64,000 bases of DNA from Caenimonas soli (GCF_013155545.1 NZ_JABJVV010000007.1:62001-126000); one strand, 5' to 3'. Shown: positions 45,057-56,849, counted from the first letter of the stretch. The notes: generated by a model from the letters alone, not told the origin. Made by a program: numbers and translations.

Positions 45057-45692
45057 ATGGTAGCTGTCTCACTTTCACCGCGCGCCCTCTACGAAGAGGT
45101 GGCGGAGCTGTTGCGCCAGCGGATATTCAAACGCGAGCTGGAGCCCGGCAGCTGGATCGACGAGTTGAAGATCGCGGAGGAATACGGCATCAGCCGCACC
45201 CCCCTGCGCGAGGCACTCAAGGTGCTGGCCGCCGAAGGCCTGGTGACCATGAAGGTGCGGCGCGGCGCCTACGTGACCGAGGTGTCGGACACCGACCTGG
45301 CGGACGTTTACCACCTGCTCTCGCTGCTGGAAAGCGATGCGGCCGGCGTGGTGGCGAAGCGCGCGACCGACGCGCAGCTCAAGGAGCTGCAGGCGCTGCA
45401 CAAGGACCTGGAGGCAGCCGCCGGCAATCGCGAGAAGTTCTTTGCCATCAATGAACGCTTCCACATGCGCTTGCTGGAAATCGCCGGCAACCGCTGGCGC
45501 GACCAGATGGTGGCGGACCTGCGCAAGGTCATGAAGCTCAACCGGCACAACTCCCTGCTCAAGTCGGGACGGGTGCGCGAGTCAATGCTGGAACATCGCG
45601 CCATCATGGATGCACTGGCTAAGCGCGACGCTAGTGCCGCCGTCAAGAAGATGCAGGAGCATTTCAGAAACGGACTCGAAGCGGCCGGGTGA
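45057..45692 (+). CDS. GntR-family regulator (FCD/FadR-type), probably leaderless
   Basis: This 211-aa regulator has an N-terminal winged helix (LYEEVAELLRQRIFKRELEPG, EEYGISRTPLREALKVLAAEG) and a C-terminal all-helical FCD domain with metal/ligand-binding His residues (FFAINERFHMRLLEIAGN, LEHRAIMDALAKRD). FCD regulators sense small organic acids; propionate, methylmalonate or a CoA product is likely given the divergent mutase operon. ATG 45057 lies about 7 bases after a good -10 box with no ribosome site, so the mRNA is probably leaderless. An in-frame ATG at 45024 lies inside the -35 and is unlikely. Confidence 0.92.
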   Translation: MVAVSLSPRALYEEVAELLRQRIFKRELEPGSWIDELKIAEEYGISRTPLREALKVLAAEGLVTMKVRRGAYVTEVSDTDLADVYHLLSLLESDAAGVVAKRATDAQLKELQALHKDLEAAAGNREKFFAINERFHMRLLEIAGNRWRDQMVADLRKVMKLNRHNSLLKSGRVRESMLEHRAIMDALAKRDASAAVKKMQEHFRNGLEAAG

Positions 45693-45827
45693 AACTGATG
45701 TCAATGCGGGCCTGACCCGCCACTGTCCGGAGATTTCAGAGCGCTGGCAATTGCTCGTGGATGTGAGCCTGACCCGTGGCCCATGGTCGCGAGCCGTTCG
45801 CTGTTGTTGCAGGCCTGGGTGTGGGCG

Positions 45828-46057
45828 GCGAAGCCGCGTGCGGGCGGGCTGTGACGCGCGGGTCAGCCCGTTGCGCGCCTTTTCAAGGCGCGCAAGCGGC
45901 GCCGGGGAACGGACTTGCGGGCTTCGGACTCATCGTGGACTGTCCTCGCACTCCGGAGAGGCCCGCGCGCTGATCGCGCGCAACGCCCGCAAGTCCATTC
46001 CCCGACGCCTCGGGCAGCCCTGATTGCGCGCCCCAGCCCGCCCACACGCGGCTTCGC
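45828..46057. repeat. Nested inverted-repeat unit A
   Basis: Outer arms of 24 bp (45828-45851 and 46034-46057, one mismatch) enclose inner arms of 20 bp (45903-45922 and 45985-46004, one mismatch). The 62-bp core (45923-45984) is the reverse complement, at roughly 85% identity, of the core of unit B. The core itself includes GCGCGCTGATCGCGCGC, a small hairpin. The unit could fold into one long cruciform. Confidence 0.75.
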
Positions 46058-46106
46058 TCGGACTTGGTTGGCGCGCCGAGGCGCTTTCGCACTCCAACCA
46101 CGCTTG

Positions 46107-46331
46107 TGCAAGGCTGTGCGTCGGTCGGCTGCGGCGCGCAATCGGGACCGGGCGAGATGCGGAGGTCGAGTTTGCGGCCGTTTGCGCGCGATCAGCGCGC
46201 AGGACGTCTCCGGAGCGCGGGGACAGACCACGATTAGTCCGAAGGCCGCAAACTCGACCTCCGCATCGTTTCGGCGCTCCCAGCGCCGAACGGCTGGTCC
46301 GCGCGCCGCAGCCGACCGGCGCACAGCCTTG
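46107..46331. repeat. Nested inverted-repeat unit B
   Basis: Outer arms of 32 bp (46107-46138 and 46300-46331, one mismatch) enclose inner arms of 24 bp that match perfectly (46155-46178 and 46243-46266). The 64-bp core (46179-46242) is an inverted copy of the unit A core. The arms of A and B differ in sequence while the core is shared, a modular layout. Confidence 0.75.
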
Positions 46332-46358
46332 CCGCGAGGTGTTGGCGCGCAACACATT

Positions 46359-46387
46359 CATGGATCCCGGATCGAGTCCGGGATGAC
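46359..46387 (+). repeat. REP-like palindromic element, second copy
   Basis: This 29-bp palindrome (CCCGGATCGAGTCCGGG core, ending GATGACA) matches the element at 41085-41113 in inverted orientation with three differences. It sits 18 bp beyond the gcdH stop codon and so also lies where a transcript end would be expected. Confidence 0.7.
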
Positions 46388-46405
46388 AAGTAATCCGCAG
46401 GACAG

Positions 46406-47587
<1,182 letters not shown>

Positions 47588-47603
47588 GAAAATCTCCGCT
47601 TTG

Positions 47604-48014
47604 TCAGGTTGAAGGCTGGTCCGGCAACACTGCCGTGGCCTCGATCTCGACCTTGGCACGATCCTCGATCAGCGCCTTCACTTCGACGGCCGTCATTGCC
47701 GCGTTGTAACTGCCGATGATCTCGCGAAACGCCTGTCCCACCTCTCGGGCAGCGGCAAGGTACTCGCGCTTGTCGGTCACATACCAGGTCATCCGGACGA
47801 TATTCTCAGGCTTGCCGCCCGCTTCGCGCACGACGTCCGCAATATTCTTGAGTGCCTGCCTGGCCTGCACTGCAAAATCGTCGCTCTCGAACCGGCCCTG
47901 GGCGTCCCAGCCGATCATGCCGGCAATGAACAGCATCTTGCCGCTGGCGGCGACGCCATTGGCGTAGCCCTTGGGGCGCGGCCAGCCGGTGGGGAGAATC
48001 ACTTCCATGGTCAT
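47604..48014 (-). CDS. Rid-family (YjgF/YER057c) protein lacking the catalytic arginine
   Basis: This 136-aa trimeric-fold protein has typical Rid segments: [35 protein letters not shown] and [16 protein letters not shown]. RidA imine deaminases carry Arg in a PxR(S/T)xVEV motif. Here the equivalent is [12 protein letters not shown], with Met107 at that position, so classical 2-aminoacrylate deaminase activity is not expected and this is a non-RidA subgroup. Its location in an aromatic-CoA cluster suggests a role with an enamine, imine or other unstable intermediate. The ATG overlaps the preceding dehydrogenase stop (ATGA). Confidence 0.85.
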   Translation of the reverse strand: MTMEVILPTGWPRPKGYANGVAASGKMLFIAGMIGWDAQGRFESDDFAVQARQALKNIADVVREAGGKPENIVRMTWYVTDKREYLAAAREVGQAFREIIGSYNAAMTAVEVKALIEDRAKVEIEATAVLPDQPST

Positions 48015-49171
48015 ACGATATCCTTCAAGAGTTCCCGGCCAATGATGAGCTGCTGCACCTCGGTCGCGCCCTCATAGATGCGCAGCGAGCGGATTTCGCG
48101 GTAGAGCCGCTCGACCATTTGCCCGCTGACCACCCCCAGCCCGCCGAAGATCTGCAGTGCGGAATCGATCACCTGCTGGGCTCCCTCTGTGGCGGTGAGC
48201 TTGGCCATGGCGGCTTCGCGGGTCACGTTCTCGCCCTGGTCGCGCTGCCAGGCGGCGCGGTAGACCAGCAAGGCCGAGCTGTCGATCGTGGTGGCCATCT
48301 GGGCCAGCTTGGCCTGGGTCAGCTGAAAGTCCGACAGCAGCTGGTTGAACATCTTGCGCGTCGTGGCGCGGCGCAGGGCCTCGTCCATCGCGCGCCGGGC
48401 GAAGCCCAGAGCAGCCGCGGCCACGGACGTGCGGAACACATCCAGTGTGCGCATGGCGACCTTGAAGCCTTCGCCCGCCTCGCCGATGCGCTGGGTGAGC
48501 GGAACCCGGCAATCGTTGAAGCGCAGCCGCGCCAGCGGATGCGGCGCGATCACCTCGATGCGCTCGGCGATCTCGAACCCGGGCGTGCCCGCATCGACGA
48601 TGAAGGCCGAAATGCCGCGCGCGCCCGCCGCCTCGCCGGTCCGGCAGAACACCACGTAGAAATCGGCGATCCCGCCGTTGGAGATCCAGGTCTTCTCGCC
48701 ATTGAGGATGGCGTCCTCGCCTTCTACGCGGGCGCTGCATTGCATGGCGGCTACGTCGGATCCCGCCTCGGGCTCCGACAGGGCGAAGGCCGCAATGGCC
48801 TCGCCCTTGGCCACCCGCGACAGGTAGCGGTCTTTCTGCGCGGGCGTGCCCTGCAGGCTGATAGCGCCCGACCCCAACCCCTGCATGGCGAAAGCGAAGT
48901 CGGCCAGGCCGCTGTGGCGCGCCAGGATTTCGCGGATCAGGCAGATGGACCGGGTGTCGATGACCTCCGCTGCCCCATGCTGCTTGCTGCCCACGGCGTG
49001 CTGCAGCCATCCGGCCGCACCCAGGGAACGCACCAGCATCCGGCATTCGGTATCCACGTCGGTGCCATGTTTGTGCGGTACGTTCTGCTCGGCCCAGGCT
49101 TCCAACTTGCGCGCCAGCTGTCGGTGCCGCTCCTCGAAGAACGGCCAGGCCAGGTACTTGGTATCGCTCAT
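48011..49171 (-). CDS. Acyl-CoA dehydrogenase
   Basis: This 386-aa FAD enzyme has the motifs [56 protein letters not shown] and the catalytic [18 protein letters not shown] with Glu in place. It would desaturate a CoA thioester from ring cleavage in this pathway. The start [17 protein letters not shown] at 49171 is 2 bp after the crotonase stop. Substrate specificity cannot be seen; length and motifs fit short or medium or cyclic acyl-CoAs. Confidence 0.9.
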   Translation of the reverse strand: MSDTKYLAWPFFEERHRQLARKLEAWAEQNVPHKHGTDVDTECRMLVRSLGAAGWLQHAVGSKQHGAAEVIDTRSICLIREILARHSGLADFAFAMQGLGSGAISLQGTPAQKDRYLSRVAKGEAIAAFALSEPEAGSDVAAMQCSARVEGEDAILNGEKTWISNGGIADFYVVFCRTGEAAGARGISAFIVDAGTPGFEIAERIEVIAPHPLARLRFNDCRVPLTQRIGEAGEGFKVAMRTLDVFRTSVAAAALGFARRAMDEALRRATTRKMFNQLLSDFQLTQAKLAQMATTIDSSALLVYRAAWQRDQGENVTREAAMAKLTATEGAQQVIDSALQIFGGLGVVSGQMVERLYREIRSLRIYEGATEVQQLIIGRELLKDIV

Positions 49172-49173
49172 GA

Positions 49174-50034
<861 letters not shown>

Positions 50035-50057
50035 GGCATTCCTAGAAGCTTGCGGGA

Positions 50058-50582
50058 TCAGACGGACGGTTCGTTCAGGACCACGTGCATGCGCAGCGCG
50101 CCCAGGTGCTGGTGCAGCTGCTGCACCGTCTTGGCATCCAGGCTGCCGAACAGCTCCAGGATCCACTGTTCGTGCTCCTGCGCCATGGCCTCGAAGCTGC
50201 GCCGTCCCTGCGGCGTGAGGCGCACGATCCAGGCGCGGCGATCGGTCGGGCTGCTTTCACGCGTCACCAGGCCTTCGCGCTGCAAGTCGTCGGTCAGTGT
50301 GGTGACGTTGCCGCCGGTCACCATGAGGTGGCGCGACAGCTCGCTCATTTTGAGGCCTTCACGATGGCGGTACAACTGCGCCAGGTAATCGAAGCGGCCC
50401 AGCGAGATGCCGAAGCGTTCGCGCAGCCGGCTGCGGATTTCGGCCTCGATTTCAGTGACGCAAGACAGCATGCGCAGCCACAGCTTCAGCGCCGCGTGAT
50501 CGTCGCTCTGCGCTCGCGCCTCGTGGCCGAGTTCGTGCACCGCGCCGAGCGCGCGGTAGGTGGCGTCGAGCGAGGGGCTCAC
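50058..50582 (-). CDS. MarR-family transcriptional regulator
   Basis: This 174-aa winged-helix regulator has [20 protein letters not shown] followed by [20 protein letters not shown] and the beta-wing [20 protein letters not shown]. The start is GTG at 50582 with an excellent GGGGAGG site inside the upstream SDR gene, and GTGA overlaps that gene's stop. MarR regulators in aromatic-CoA operons (BadR, CouR, GenR and similar) commonly respond to aryl-CoA thioesters, so such an effector is inferred. A palindrome at 53759-53772 is a candidate site. Confidence 0.9.
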   Translation of the reverse strand: MSPSLDATYRALGAVHELGHEARAQSDDHAALKLWLRMLSCVTEIEAEIRSRLRERFGISLGRFDYLAQLYRHREGLKMSELSRHLMVTGGNVTTLTDDLQREGLVTRESSPTDRRAWIVRLTPQGRRSFEAMAQEHEQWILELFGSLDAKTVQQLHQHLGALRMHVVLNEPSV

Positions 50583-51349
50583 ATTACCTCCCCGCAGGAA
50601 ACCGAGATCGCCTGGCCAGTGACCGCCGAGGCGCTGTCGCCGCACAACCAGCGCACCGCATCGGCCACCTGCTCGGGCTGCACGATCCGCTGCTGCGGAT
50701 TGCTCGCAGCGAAGGCCGCACGCGCCTCCTCCTCGCTGCGTCCGGTCTTGGTCACCACGTTGGCGATGCTGTCTTGCAGGATGTCCGTTTCGGTGTAGCC
50801 CGGACAGACCGCATTGACGGTGATCCCTTTCCTGGCCACCTCCAGCGCCAGCGACCGGGTCAGCCCGATCACCCCGTGCTTGGCTGCCGAATAGGCGGCG
50901 ACGTACGCGTAGCCGCGCTGGCCGGCGGTGCTGGCGATATTGACGATGCGCCCGTATCCGGCGGCCAGCATATCGGGCAAGGCGGCCTGGGCGCACAGGA
51001 AGCTGCCGGTCAGGTTGACCGTCAGCATGCGGTTCCAGAGTTCCAGCGAAGTCTTGCCGAATGGCGCGCTCTCGGCCTGGCCGGCGTTGTTGACAAGGAT
51101 CGCGACCGGCCCGCGCTGCGCCCTCGCCTGCTCGAACGCTGCCGCTACCTGCTCAGCCTCGCCGATATCGGCGACCACGATGCCGTGGCTCCCCGGCAGC
51201 TCGGTCGCCAGCCGCTCCAGCGCGTCGCGTCGGCGCCCCAGCAGTGTCAGCATCGCGCCTTCCGCCGCCAGGGTGCGGGCAATCGCCGCGCCGATGCCGC
51301 GCGCCGCGCCGGTGACCACCGCATGCTGTCCGCGCAGTGAGCCGCTCAT
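50579..51349 (-). CDS. Short-chain dehydrogenase/reductase
   Basis: This 256-aa classical SDR has the NAD(P) motif [17 protein letters not shown], the structural LVNNAGQAE, catalytic Ser in IVNIASTAG and Tyr/Lys in [14 protein letters not shown]. It probably oxidises a 3-hydroxyacyl-CoA intermediate following the crotonase step encoded in the same operon. The ATG at 51349 shares TGATG with the stop of the flavin monooxygenase gene, so it is translationally coupled. Confidence 0.9.
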   Translation of the reverse strand: MSGSLRGQHAVVTGAARGIGAAIARTLAAEGAMLTLLGRRRDALERLATELPGSHGIVVADIGEAEQVAAAFEQARAQRGPVAILVNNAGQAESAPFGKTSLELWNRMLTVNLTGSFLCAQAALPDMLAAGYGRIVNIASTAGQRGYAYVAAYSAAKHGVIGLTRSLALEVARKGITVNAVCPGYTETDILQDSIANVVTKTGRSEEEARAAFAASNPQQRIVQPEQVADAVRWLCGDSASAVTGQAISVSCGEVM

Positions 51350-53715
51350 CAGACCCCCAGAGCGCGGTTGGCCTGCTCGATGGGCGACAAGCCGCCGGCT
51401 TGTGCGGCCATGGACCGTTCGCGCTCGAGGTTGCGCTCCAGCTGCGTCTTGGCCGATCGGTACTGCCGCGGCCATGCCACATCGAGGTAGCCGATCTTGG
51501 CGGCTTCGAGCAGTGTCCAGGAGGGATTGGCCAAATGCGGCCGGGCGATCGCGCACAGGTCGGCGCGGCCGGCGGCAATGATGCTGTTGACGTGGTCGGC
51601 CTCGGAAATGGCGCCCACCGCGATGGTGGCGATGCCGGCCTCGTTGCGAACGCGATCCGAGAACGGCGTCTGGTACATCCGGCCGTACACCGGCTTCTGC
51701 TTCTTGCTCACCTGGCCGGAGGAGCAGTCGATCATGTCGGCGCCGCTCTCCTTGAAAGCCCGCGCGATCTCCACGGCGTCATCGGGCGTGATGCCGCCTT
51801 CGACCCAGTCATGCGCCGAGATGCGCACCGACATCGGCAGGTGCTGCGGCCACACGGCGCGCATGGCGCGGAATACCTCCAGCGGATAGCGCAGCCGGTT
51901 CTGCAGGGAACCTCCGTACTCGTCAGTGCGCTGATTCATCAGCGGCGAAATGAAGCTGGACAGCAGGTAACCGTGGGCGCAATGCAGCTCCAGCCAGTCG
52001 AAGCCGGCCTCGGCCGCCAGCCGCGTGCTGTGCACGAAATCATCCTGCACGCGCTTCAAGTCCGCGTGCGTCATCGCGCGCGCCCAGTCGCTGACGCCGT
52101 CGATGAACTGGTGTGGGGAGGCGGAGATCAGCGGCCAGTTGCCCTGTTCGAGCGGCTGGTCCTCGCCTTCCCAAGGTACGCGAGTCGAGCCCTTGGCACC
52201 CGCATGACCCAGCTGCATGGCGATGCGGGCGTCGCTGTTGGCGTGCACGTAGTCGACGATTCGCTTCCAGCCGTCCCGCTGCTGCTCGCTCCACAGGCCC
52301 GGGCAGCCGGGCGTGATGCGCGCATCGGGGGTCGGGCAGGTCATCTCCGCCACCACCATGCCTGCACCGCCCATGGCCCGCGCCCCCAGGTGCACCAGGT
52401 GGTAGTCGGCCGGCAAGCCGTCGACGCAGGAATACTGCGCCATCGGGGAGACCACGACACGGTTCTTCAAAGTGATGCCGCGCAGCGTGAATGGCGTGAA
52501 CATCGGCGGGATCGGCGACTGCGCCGGGGCTCGCTGGGCGCCCGCGCGCTCGGCGATCCAGTCCTCGTAACGCTCCACGTAACCCTTGTCGCGCAACCGC
52601 AGGTTCTCGTGGCTGATGCGCTGGCTGCGCGTGAGCAGCGAATAGGCGAACTGCTGGGGCGGCAGGTTGACGTAGCGCTTGACGTTCTCGAACCATTCGG
52701 TCGAGTTGCGCGCGGCATTCTGGATTCGCAGAACCTCGATGCTGCGCACGGCCTCGTAATCCTGCAGCGCCGCCTCCAGTTCGCCGGGCCTGCGCCCTAT
52801 GCAGCGCGCCAGTTCGATCGCGTCTTCGAGCGCGAGCTTGGTGCCCGAACCGATCGAGAAATGCGCGGTGTGGGCCGCATCGCCCATCAGCACCACCGGC
52901 GTCTTTCCCTGCGGGCCGCCCTGATGCACCCAGCGCTCGCAAACGACGCGCGGGAACTTGATCCATTGCGCCGAACCTCGCAGGTGAGAGGCGTTGGACA
53001 TCAGCTTGTGGCCGTCCAGGTACCTGGCGAACAGTTGCTCGCAAAACGCGATCGCCTCTTCCTTTTCCATCTTGTCGAGGCCGGCTTTCAGCCACACCTC
53101 TTCCGGCGCTTCGACGATGAAGGTGGATGTCTCGGCATCGAAGCGATAAGCATGCGCCTGGAACCAGCCGTGCTCGGTTTCCTCGAAGGCGAAGGTGAAC
53201 GCCTCGAACAGCTTGTGCGTGCCGAGCCAGACGAAACGGCACTTGCGCATGTCGATATCGGGTTGGTAACTGTCTGCATGTTTGGTGCGGACCCGGCTGT
53301 TCAAGCCGTCGCTGGCGATGATCAGGTCGGCCTCGGGATAGGCTTCGTCGCCGGGCGCGTCGGTCTCGAACACCAGCTTCACGTCCAGTTCCTCGCAGCG
53401 CCGCTGCAAGATGTTGAGCAGCCGCTTGCGGCCGATACCGCAGAAGCCATGGCCACCGGAGCGGATCTTGTGGCCGCGGATGTTGACTTCGATGTCGTCC
53501 CAGTGGCTGAACGCGTCGAGGATCAGCGCCGCTGTCGGCGGGTCGGCCTGCTGCAGGTTGCCCAGCGTCTGGTCGGAAAACACCACGCCCCAGCCGAAGG
53601 TGTCGTACGGACGGTTGCGCTCGACCACCGTGATCTGGTGCGTCGGGTCCTGCCGCTTCATCAGCAGCGCGAAATAGAGGCCGGCGGGGCCGCCGCCGAT
53701 ACAAACGATATTCAT
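51349..53715 (-). CDS. Bifunctional aryl-CoA monooxygenase/old-yellow-enzyme reductase (2-aminobenzoyl-CoA monooxygenase/reductase or salicylyl-CoA 5-hydroxylase type)
   Basis: This 788-aa two-domain flavoprotein has residues about 1-385 as a class A FAD monooxygenase ([20 protein letters not shown]; late motif [20 protein letters not shown]). Residues about 400-770 are an old-yellow-enzyme domain ([71 protein letters not shown]). This fusion is the architecture of Azoarcus evansii 2-aminobenzoyl-CoA monooxygenase/reductase, which hydroxylates and then reduces the aromatic ring. Anthraniloyl-CoA or salicylyl-CoA are leading substrates. It is the first gene of its operon. Confidence 0.9.
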   Translation of the reverse strand: MNIVCIGGGPAGLYFALLMKRQDPTHQITVVERNRPYDTFGWGVVFSDQTLGNLQQADPPTAALILDAFSHWDDIEVNIRGHKIRSGGHGFCGIGRKRLLNILQRRCEELDVKLVFETDAPGDEAYPEADLIIASDGLNSRVRTKHADSYQPDIDMRKCRFVWLGTHKLFEAFTFAFEETEHGWFQAHAYRFDAETSTFIVEAPEEVWLKAGLDKMEKEEAIAFCEQLFARYLDGHKLMSNASHLRGSAQWIKFPRVVCERWVHQGGPQGKTPVVLMGDAAHTAHFSIGSGTKLALEDAIELARCIGRRPGELEAALQDYEAVRSIEVLRIQNAARNSTEWFENVKRYVNLPPQQFAYSLLTRSQRISHENLRLRDKGYVERYEDWIAERAGAQRAPAQSPIPPMFTPFTLRGITLKNRVVVSPMAQYSCVDGLPADYHLVHLGARAMGGAGMVVAEMTCPTPDARITPGCPGLWSEQQRDGWKRIVDYVHANSDARIAMQLGHAGAKGSTRVPWEGEDQPLEQGNWPLISASPHQFIDGVSDWARAMTHADLKRVQDDFVHSTRLAAEAGFDWLELHCAHGYLLSSFISPLMNQRTDEYGGSLQNRLRYPLEVFRAMRAVWPQHLPMSVRISAHDWVEGGITPDDAVEIARAFKESGADMIDCSSGQVSKKQKPVYGRMYQTPFSDRVRNEAGIATIAVGAISEADHVNSIIAAGRADLCAIARPHLANPSWTLLEAAKIGYLDVAWPRQYRSAKTQLERNLERERSMAAQAGGLSPIEQANRALGV

Positions 53716-53810
53716 GCGCGTTCTCCTGGTCCCGCCCGATTTACTTTATTTCTCATTTGTTTATGTCTAAACTATTTTAACGGGTGCACGCGGGCGGTGC
53801 AAGCACCGAT
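53716..53810. promoter_or_regulatory. Promoter and palindrome upstream of the aryl-CoA monooxygenase operon
   Basis: This is a markedly AT-rich 95-bp gap. A palindrome GTTTA-TGTC-TAAAC lies at 53759-53772. On the minus strand TTTAGA (within it) followed after 17 bp by TAAAGT resembles a sigma70 promoter, and AGGAGAACGCGC precedes the monooxygenase ATG. The MarR protein of the operon is the likely ligand of the palindrome. It also separates this unit from the SDR/ligase/transport operon. Confidence 0.5.
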
Positions 53811-54560
53811 TCAGCGCATCAGCCGCCCGCCGTTGAGGTCCAACGTGGTGCCGGTCACGAAGCCGGCGGCATCGGACGCAAGGTAGACCGCCGCCGCAGC
53901 CACTTCGGTTTCGTCGCCGAAGCGGCCCACCGGCAGCGTGGCGAGGAAACGCCGCTGCGACGGTTCGTCGAGCTCATCCAGGGAGGGCCCGCGGATCGCA
54001 GCCGGAGAGATGGCATTGACCGTGACGCCATGCGGCGCCAGTTCCTGCGCGAAGCAGCGCGTCAGGGCGAACAAGCCGGCCTTGGACGCCGCGTAATGCG
54101 CGCCGGTCACGCTGCTGGCTTGCTGGCCGGCCAGCGACGACAGGTTCAGGATCCGGCCCCAGCCGCGCTCGCGCATGTGTGTCGCCGCGATGCGGCAGCC
54201 GAAGAAGCAGCCGCGCAGGTTGACGGCCATGACTTCGTCCCATTCGGCGGTCGTGATGTCCCAGAGAGAGCGGTGCGGGGTCACCGCGGCGTTGTTGACC
54301 AGGATGTCGACGCCGCCGAAACTCGCCGCCACAGCGTCGAACCCGCGCTGGAAGTCGGCCTCGTCGCGCACGTCGAGTTTCAGCGCCGTCGTTTCGCAGC
54401 CCTCCGCGCGCAAGGTACGCGCCGCAGCCTCCGCGCCGTCGGCGTCGATATCGGTCAGCGCCACGCGGGCGCCGCCCTGCGCCAGCCCGCGCGCGATCGC
54501 GAGGCCGAGGCCACGGGCGGCGCCGGTGATGAGGGCGTTGCGGTTGGATAGCGAGAACAT
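53811..54560 (-). CDS. Short-chain dehydrogenase/reductase
   Basis: This 249-aa classical SDR has ALITGAARGLGLAIARGLAQ (cofactor loop), ILVNNAAVTPHRS, catalytic ILNLSSLAGQQ and YAASKAGLFALTR. An Asp after beta-2 (ALTDIDADG) favours NAD(H). It ends a long minus-strand operon that includes the CoA ligase 2 bp upstream and the Liv transporter. Likely role: oxidation of an alcohol or 3-hydroxyacyl intermediate, or of a dihydrodiol made by the Rieske enzyme of the same locus; not decidable here. Confidence 0.89.
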   Translation of the reverse strand: MFSLSNRNALITGAARGLGLAIARGLAQGGARVALTDIDADGAEAAARTLRAEGCETTALKLDVRDEADFQRGFDAVAASFGGVDILVNNAAVTPHRSLWDITTAEWDEVMAVNLRGCFFGCRIAATHMRERGWGRILNLSSLAGQQASSVTGAHYAASKAGLFALTRCFAQELAPHGVTVNAISPAAIRGPSLDELDEPSQRRFLATLPVGRFGDETEVAAAAVYLASDAAGFVTGTTLDLNGGRLMR

Positions 54561-54562
54561 CT

Positions 54563-56128
54563 TCAGCTCCCGGTCCGGTCCCGCGCCGTCGCGGTGACGC
54601 CCTGCTCGCGCAGCTTGTACTTCTGAACTTTGCCGTTTTCGGTGCGGGGCAGCTCCGCGACGATGTCCAGGTAGCGCGGCACGGCGAAATATGGCAGGCG
54701 GCTCTCGCAGAAGCGCCACAGTTCCGGAGCATCGAGCGCAACGCCCGGCCGGGGGACCAGCGCCGCCATCACCTCGTCCTCGGCCAGCTCCGAGCGCACC
54801 GGATAGACCGCGGCCTCGGCCACGGCCGGATGGGCCAGCAGAACCTGTTCGACCTCGTAGGAGGAGATGTTCTCGCCGCGTCGGCGGATCGCATCCTTGA
54901 TGCGGTCGATGAAGCGGAATGCACCATCGGCTTCGCGAACCACACGGTCGCCGGTGTGGAACCACAGGTTGCGCCATGCCTCGACCGTCTTGTCCGGCAT
55001 GCCAAAGTAGCCGGTGGCGAAAGCAAAGGGTTCATCGGCACGCAGCACCAACTCGCCGGCCACGCCGTCGGGCAGCTCGACGTCGTTCTCATCGACCACA
55101 CGGGCGTCGAAGCCCGGCTGCAACCAGCCCATCACACCGCCGCGCGAGGCATCGGCCCTGGTCGCGATCACGAAGTTGGTTTCGGTCGAGCCATAGCCCT
55201 CGAGCAAACGGACCCCCGTGCGCTCGAGGAACGCCTGGCCGGCGGCTGCCGGAACACCCGGGCCGAGGCCGGCCCGCACCCGGTGCGACCGCTCCCCATC
55301 GCCCGGCGGCTGCGCCAGCAGGATGGGCACCATCGCGCCCAGCAGGTAGACCACGGTGGTCTCGTGCCGGCGCATGGCGGGCCAGAAGCCGGACGCCGAG
55401 AACCTGGCTTCGAAGACGACGCGCGCCCCGGTCACCGCCGCCTGGGCGAAGGTGTTGAGCGCGTTGATGTGGAACAACGGCAAGGTCGTGCACAGCACGT
55501 CGCTGTCTCCTATGCCGAGGATACGAGCCGTGTTGGCGCCCCACCAGTAGTACTGGGCATGCGGGCACATCACGCCCTTGGCGGGCCCCGTGGTGCCGGA
55601 GGTATAGAGGATCGCCAGGGTGTCGCCGGGCTGTACGGCTTCCGCCTCGACCGGCTCGCCTCCCTCAGGCCAAGGCGAGCAGGCGACGCCGCCCACGGTA
55701 TCGGGTGCCGCGCCGCCCACCACCCAGATTGCCTGCAACGCGGTGCGCGACAGGTCTGCCGTGGCCAGCCGCTCGAGGAATCCCTGCTCGATCACGAGCA
55801 GCCGCGTGCCGCTGTTAGCCAGCAGGTACTCGATCTGCGGCCCCATGGAAGCGCTGTTGACCGGCACCGAGACGGCGCCGATCCAGCCGCAGCCGAGGAA
55901 GGCCTCGAGGAATTCGACGCGGTTGGAGCACAACAGCGCGACCCGATCGCCCCGGCCGATGCCGGCCGCACGCAAGGCCCCGGCGCGCCGTGCCGCCGTG
56001 CCGGGCGTATCGCGATGCGTCCATTCCCCGCCGGCGATCGCCATCAGCGGACGCTCGCCGAACACTTCGGCTTGCCGCTTCAGCAGTGCCGGCAGCGTAC
56101 GCTCGTGCGGCACCAGTTCAATCTTCAT
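54563..56128 (-). CDS. AMP-forming carboxylate-CoA ligase (CaiC-like ANL family)
   Basis: This 521-aa ligase has P-loop ILYTSGTTGPAKGVMCPHAQ near 175, TTLPLFHINALN, A5 LEGYGSTETNFV, A7/A8 FHTGDRVV...FIDRIKDAIRRRGENISSYE, and the A10 lysine motif RTENGKVQKYKL. It probably activates the imported aromatic or alicyclic acid to its CoA thioester, the entry step for the aryl-CoA monooxygenase. Its sequence style is closer to crotonobetaine/carnitine-CoA ligases than to classical benzoate-CoA ligases, so substrate assignment is open. Its ATG lies within the end of livF (11-bp overlap). Confidence 0.89.
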   Translation of the reverse strand: MKIELVPHERTLPALLKRQAEVFGERPLMAIAGGEWTHRDTPGTAARRAGALRAAGIGRGDRVALLCSNRVEFLEAFLGCGWIGAVSVPVNSASMGPQIEYLLANSGTRLLVIEQGFLERLATADLSRTALQAIWVVGGAAPDTVGGVACSPWPEGGEPVEAEAVQPGDTLAILYTSGTTGPAKGVMCPHAQYYWWGANTARILGIGDSDVLCTTLPLFHINALNTFAQAAVTGARVVFEARFSASGFWPAMRRHETTVVYLLGAMVPILLAQPPGDGERSHRVRAGLGPGVPAAAGQAFLERTGVRLLEGYGSTETNFVIATRADASRGGVMGWLQPGFDARVVDENDVELPDGVAGELVLRADEPFAFATGYFGMPDKTVEAWRNLWFHTGDRVVREADGAFRFIDRIKDAIRRRGENISSYEVEQVLLAHPAVAEAAVYPVRSELAEDEVMAALVPRPGVALDAPELWRFCESRLPYFAVPRYLDIVAELPRTENGKVQKYKLREQGVTATARDRTGS

Positions 56129-56849
56129 CAGTGGTTCCGCCCAGGTAGGTGGCCTGCACCCGCGGATCGCTCGCCAACGCGTCGGAAGCGCCGGACAGCG
56201 CGATCTCGCCGGTTTCGATCACGTAGCCGTGGTCCGAACTCTGCAGCGCCGCGCGCGCGTTCTGTTCGACCAGCAGGATGGACACGCCGTCGTCGCGCAG
56301 GCCACGCACGATCTTGAGGATTTCCTGGACAACCAGCGGCGCCAACCCGAGGCTGGGCTCGTCCAGCATCAACAGCCGCGGCTGCGACATCAAGGCGCGG
56401 CCCAGGGCCAGCATCTGGCGCTCGCCGCCCGACAGCGTGTCGGAACGCTGCGCGCGGCGTTCCAACAGGCGCGGAAAGCGCTCGTAGACCGCATTCAGCC
56501 TTTGCTGCAGACTGGATTGGCCCGGCCGGCGCGCATAGGCGCCGAGCATCAGGTTGTCCAGCACCGAGAGCTCGCCGAACAGTTCGCGCTTCTCTGGCAC
56601 CAGGCACAGGCCGCGTTCGACACGCGCTTCGACGTCCATGGCGTGCAGGTCCTCGCCCTCGAAACGCAGGCCGCCCTTGGAGGGCAGCAGCCCCATGGCA
56701 GCGCCGAGCAGCGTGGTCTTGCCGGCCCCATTGGGCCCGATCACCGAAACGATCTGTCCCGGCATCAGTGCGAGCGAAATACCCCGCACGGCATCGACCT
56801 GGCCGTAGGACACGTGCAGGTCGGCTATCTCCAGCATGGGCGTGCTCAT
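56118..56849 (-). CDS. livF: Liv-type ABC transporter ATP-binding protein LivF
   Basis: This 243-aa ATPase has Walker A GPNGAGKTTL (about 36-45), signature LSGGERQMLALGRAL and Walker B LLMLDEPSLGL, then the LivF-typical ending DGVSILLVEQNARAAL. It energises uptake with the fused LivM-LivG protein encoded upstream (ATGA overlap) and LivH. The start [17 protein letters not shown] at 56849 removes a long spurious upstream frame. Confidence 0.94.
   Translation of the reverse strand: MSTPMLEIADLHVSYGQVDAVRGISLALMPGQIVSVIGPNGAGKTTLLGAAMGLLPSKGGLRFEGEDLHAMDVEARVERGLCLVPEKRELFGELSVLDNLMLGAYARRPGQSSLQQRLNAVYERFPRLLERRAQRSDTLSGGERQMLALGRALMSQPRLLMLDEPSLGLAPLVVQEILKIVRGLRDDGVSILLVEQNARAALQSSDHGYVIETGEIALSGASDALASDPRVQATYLGGTTDED

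Larger units (their letters stand above)
45693..46405. other. 713-bp non-coding spacer containing nested inverted repeats
   Basis: No credible gene is present. Open frames here are Arg/Ala/Ser-rich, overlap in several frames and follow the repeat structure. The spacer separates the gntR gene (plus) from the convergent gcdH gene. It contains two nested inverted-repeat units and one REP-like palindrome, listed separately. The first 135 bases show nothing recognisable. Confidence 0.7.
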
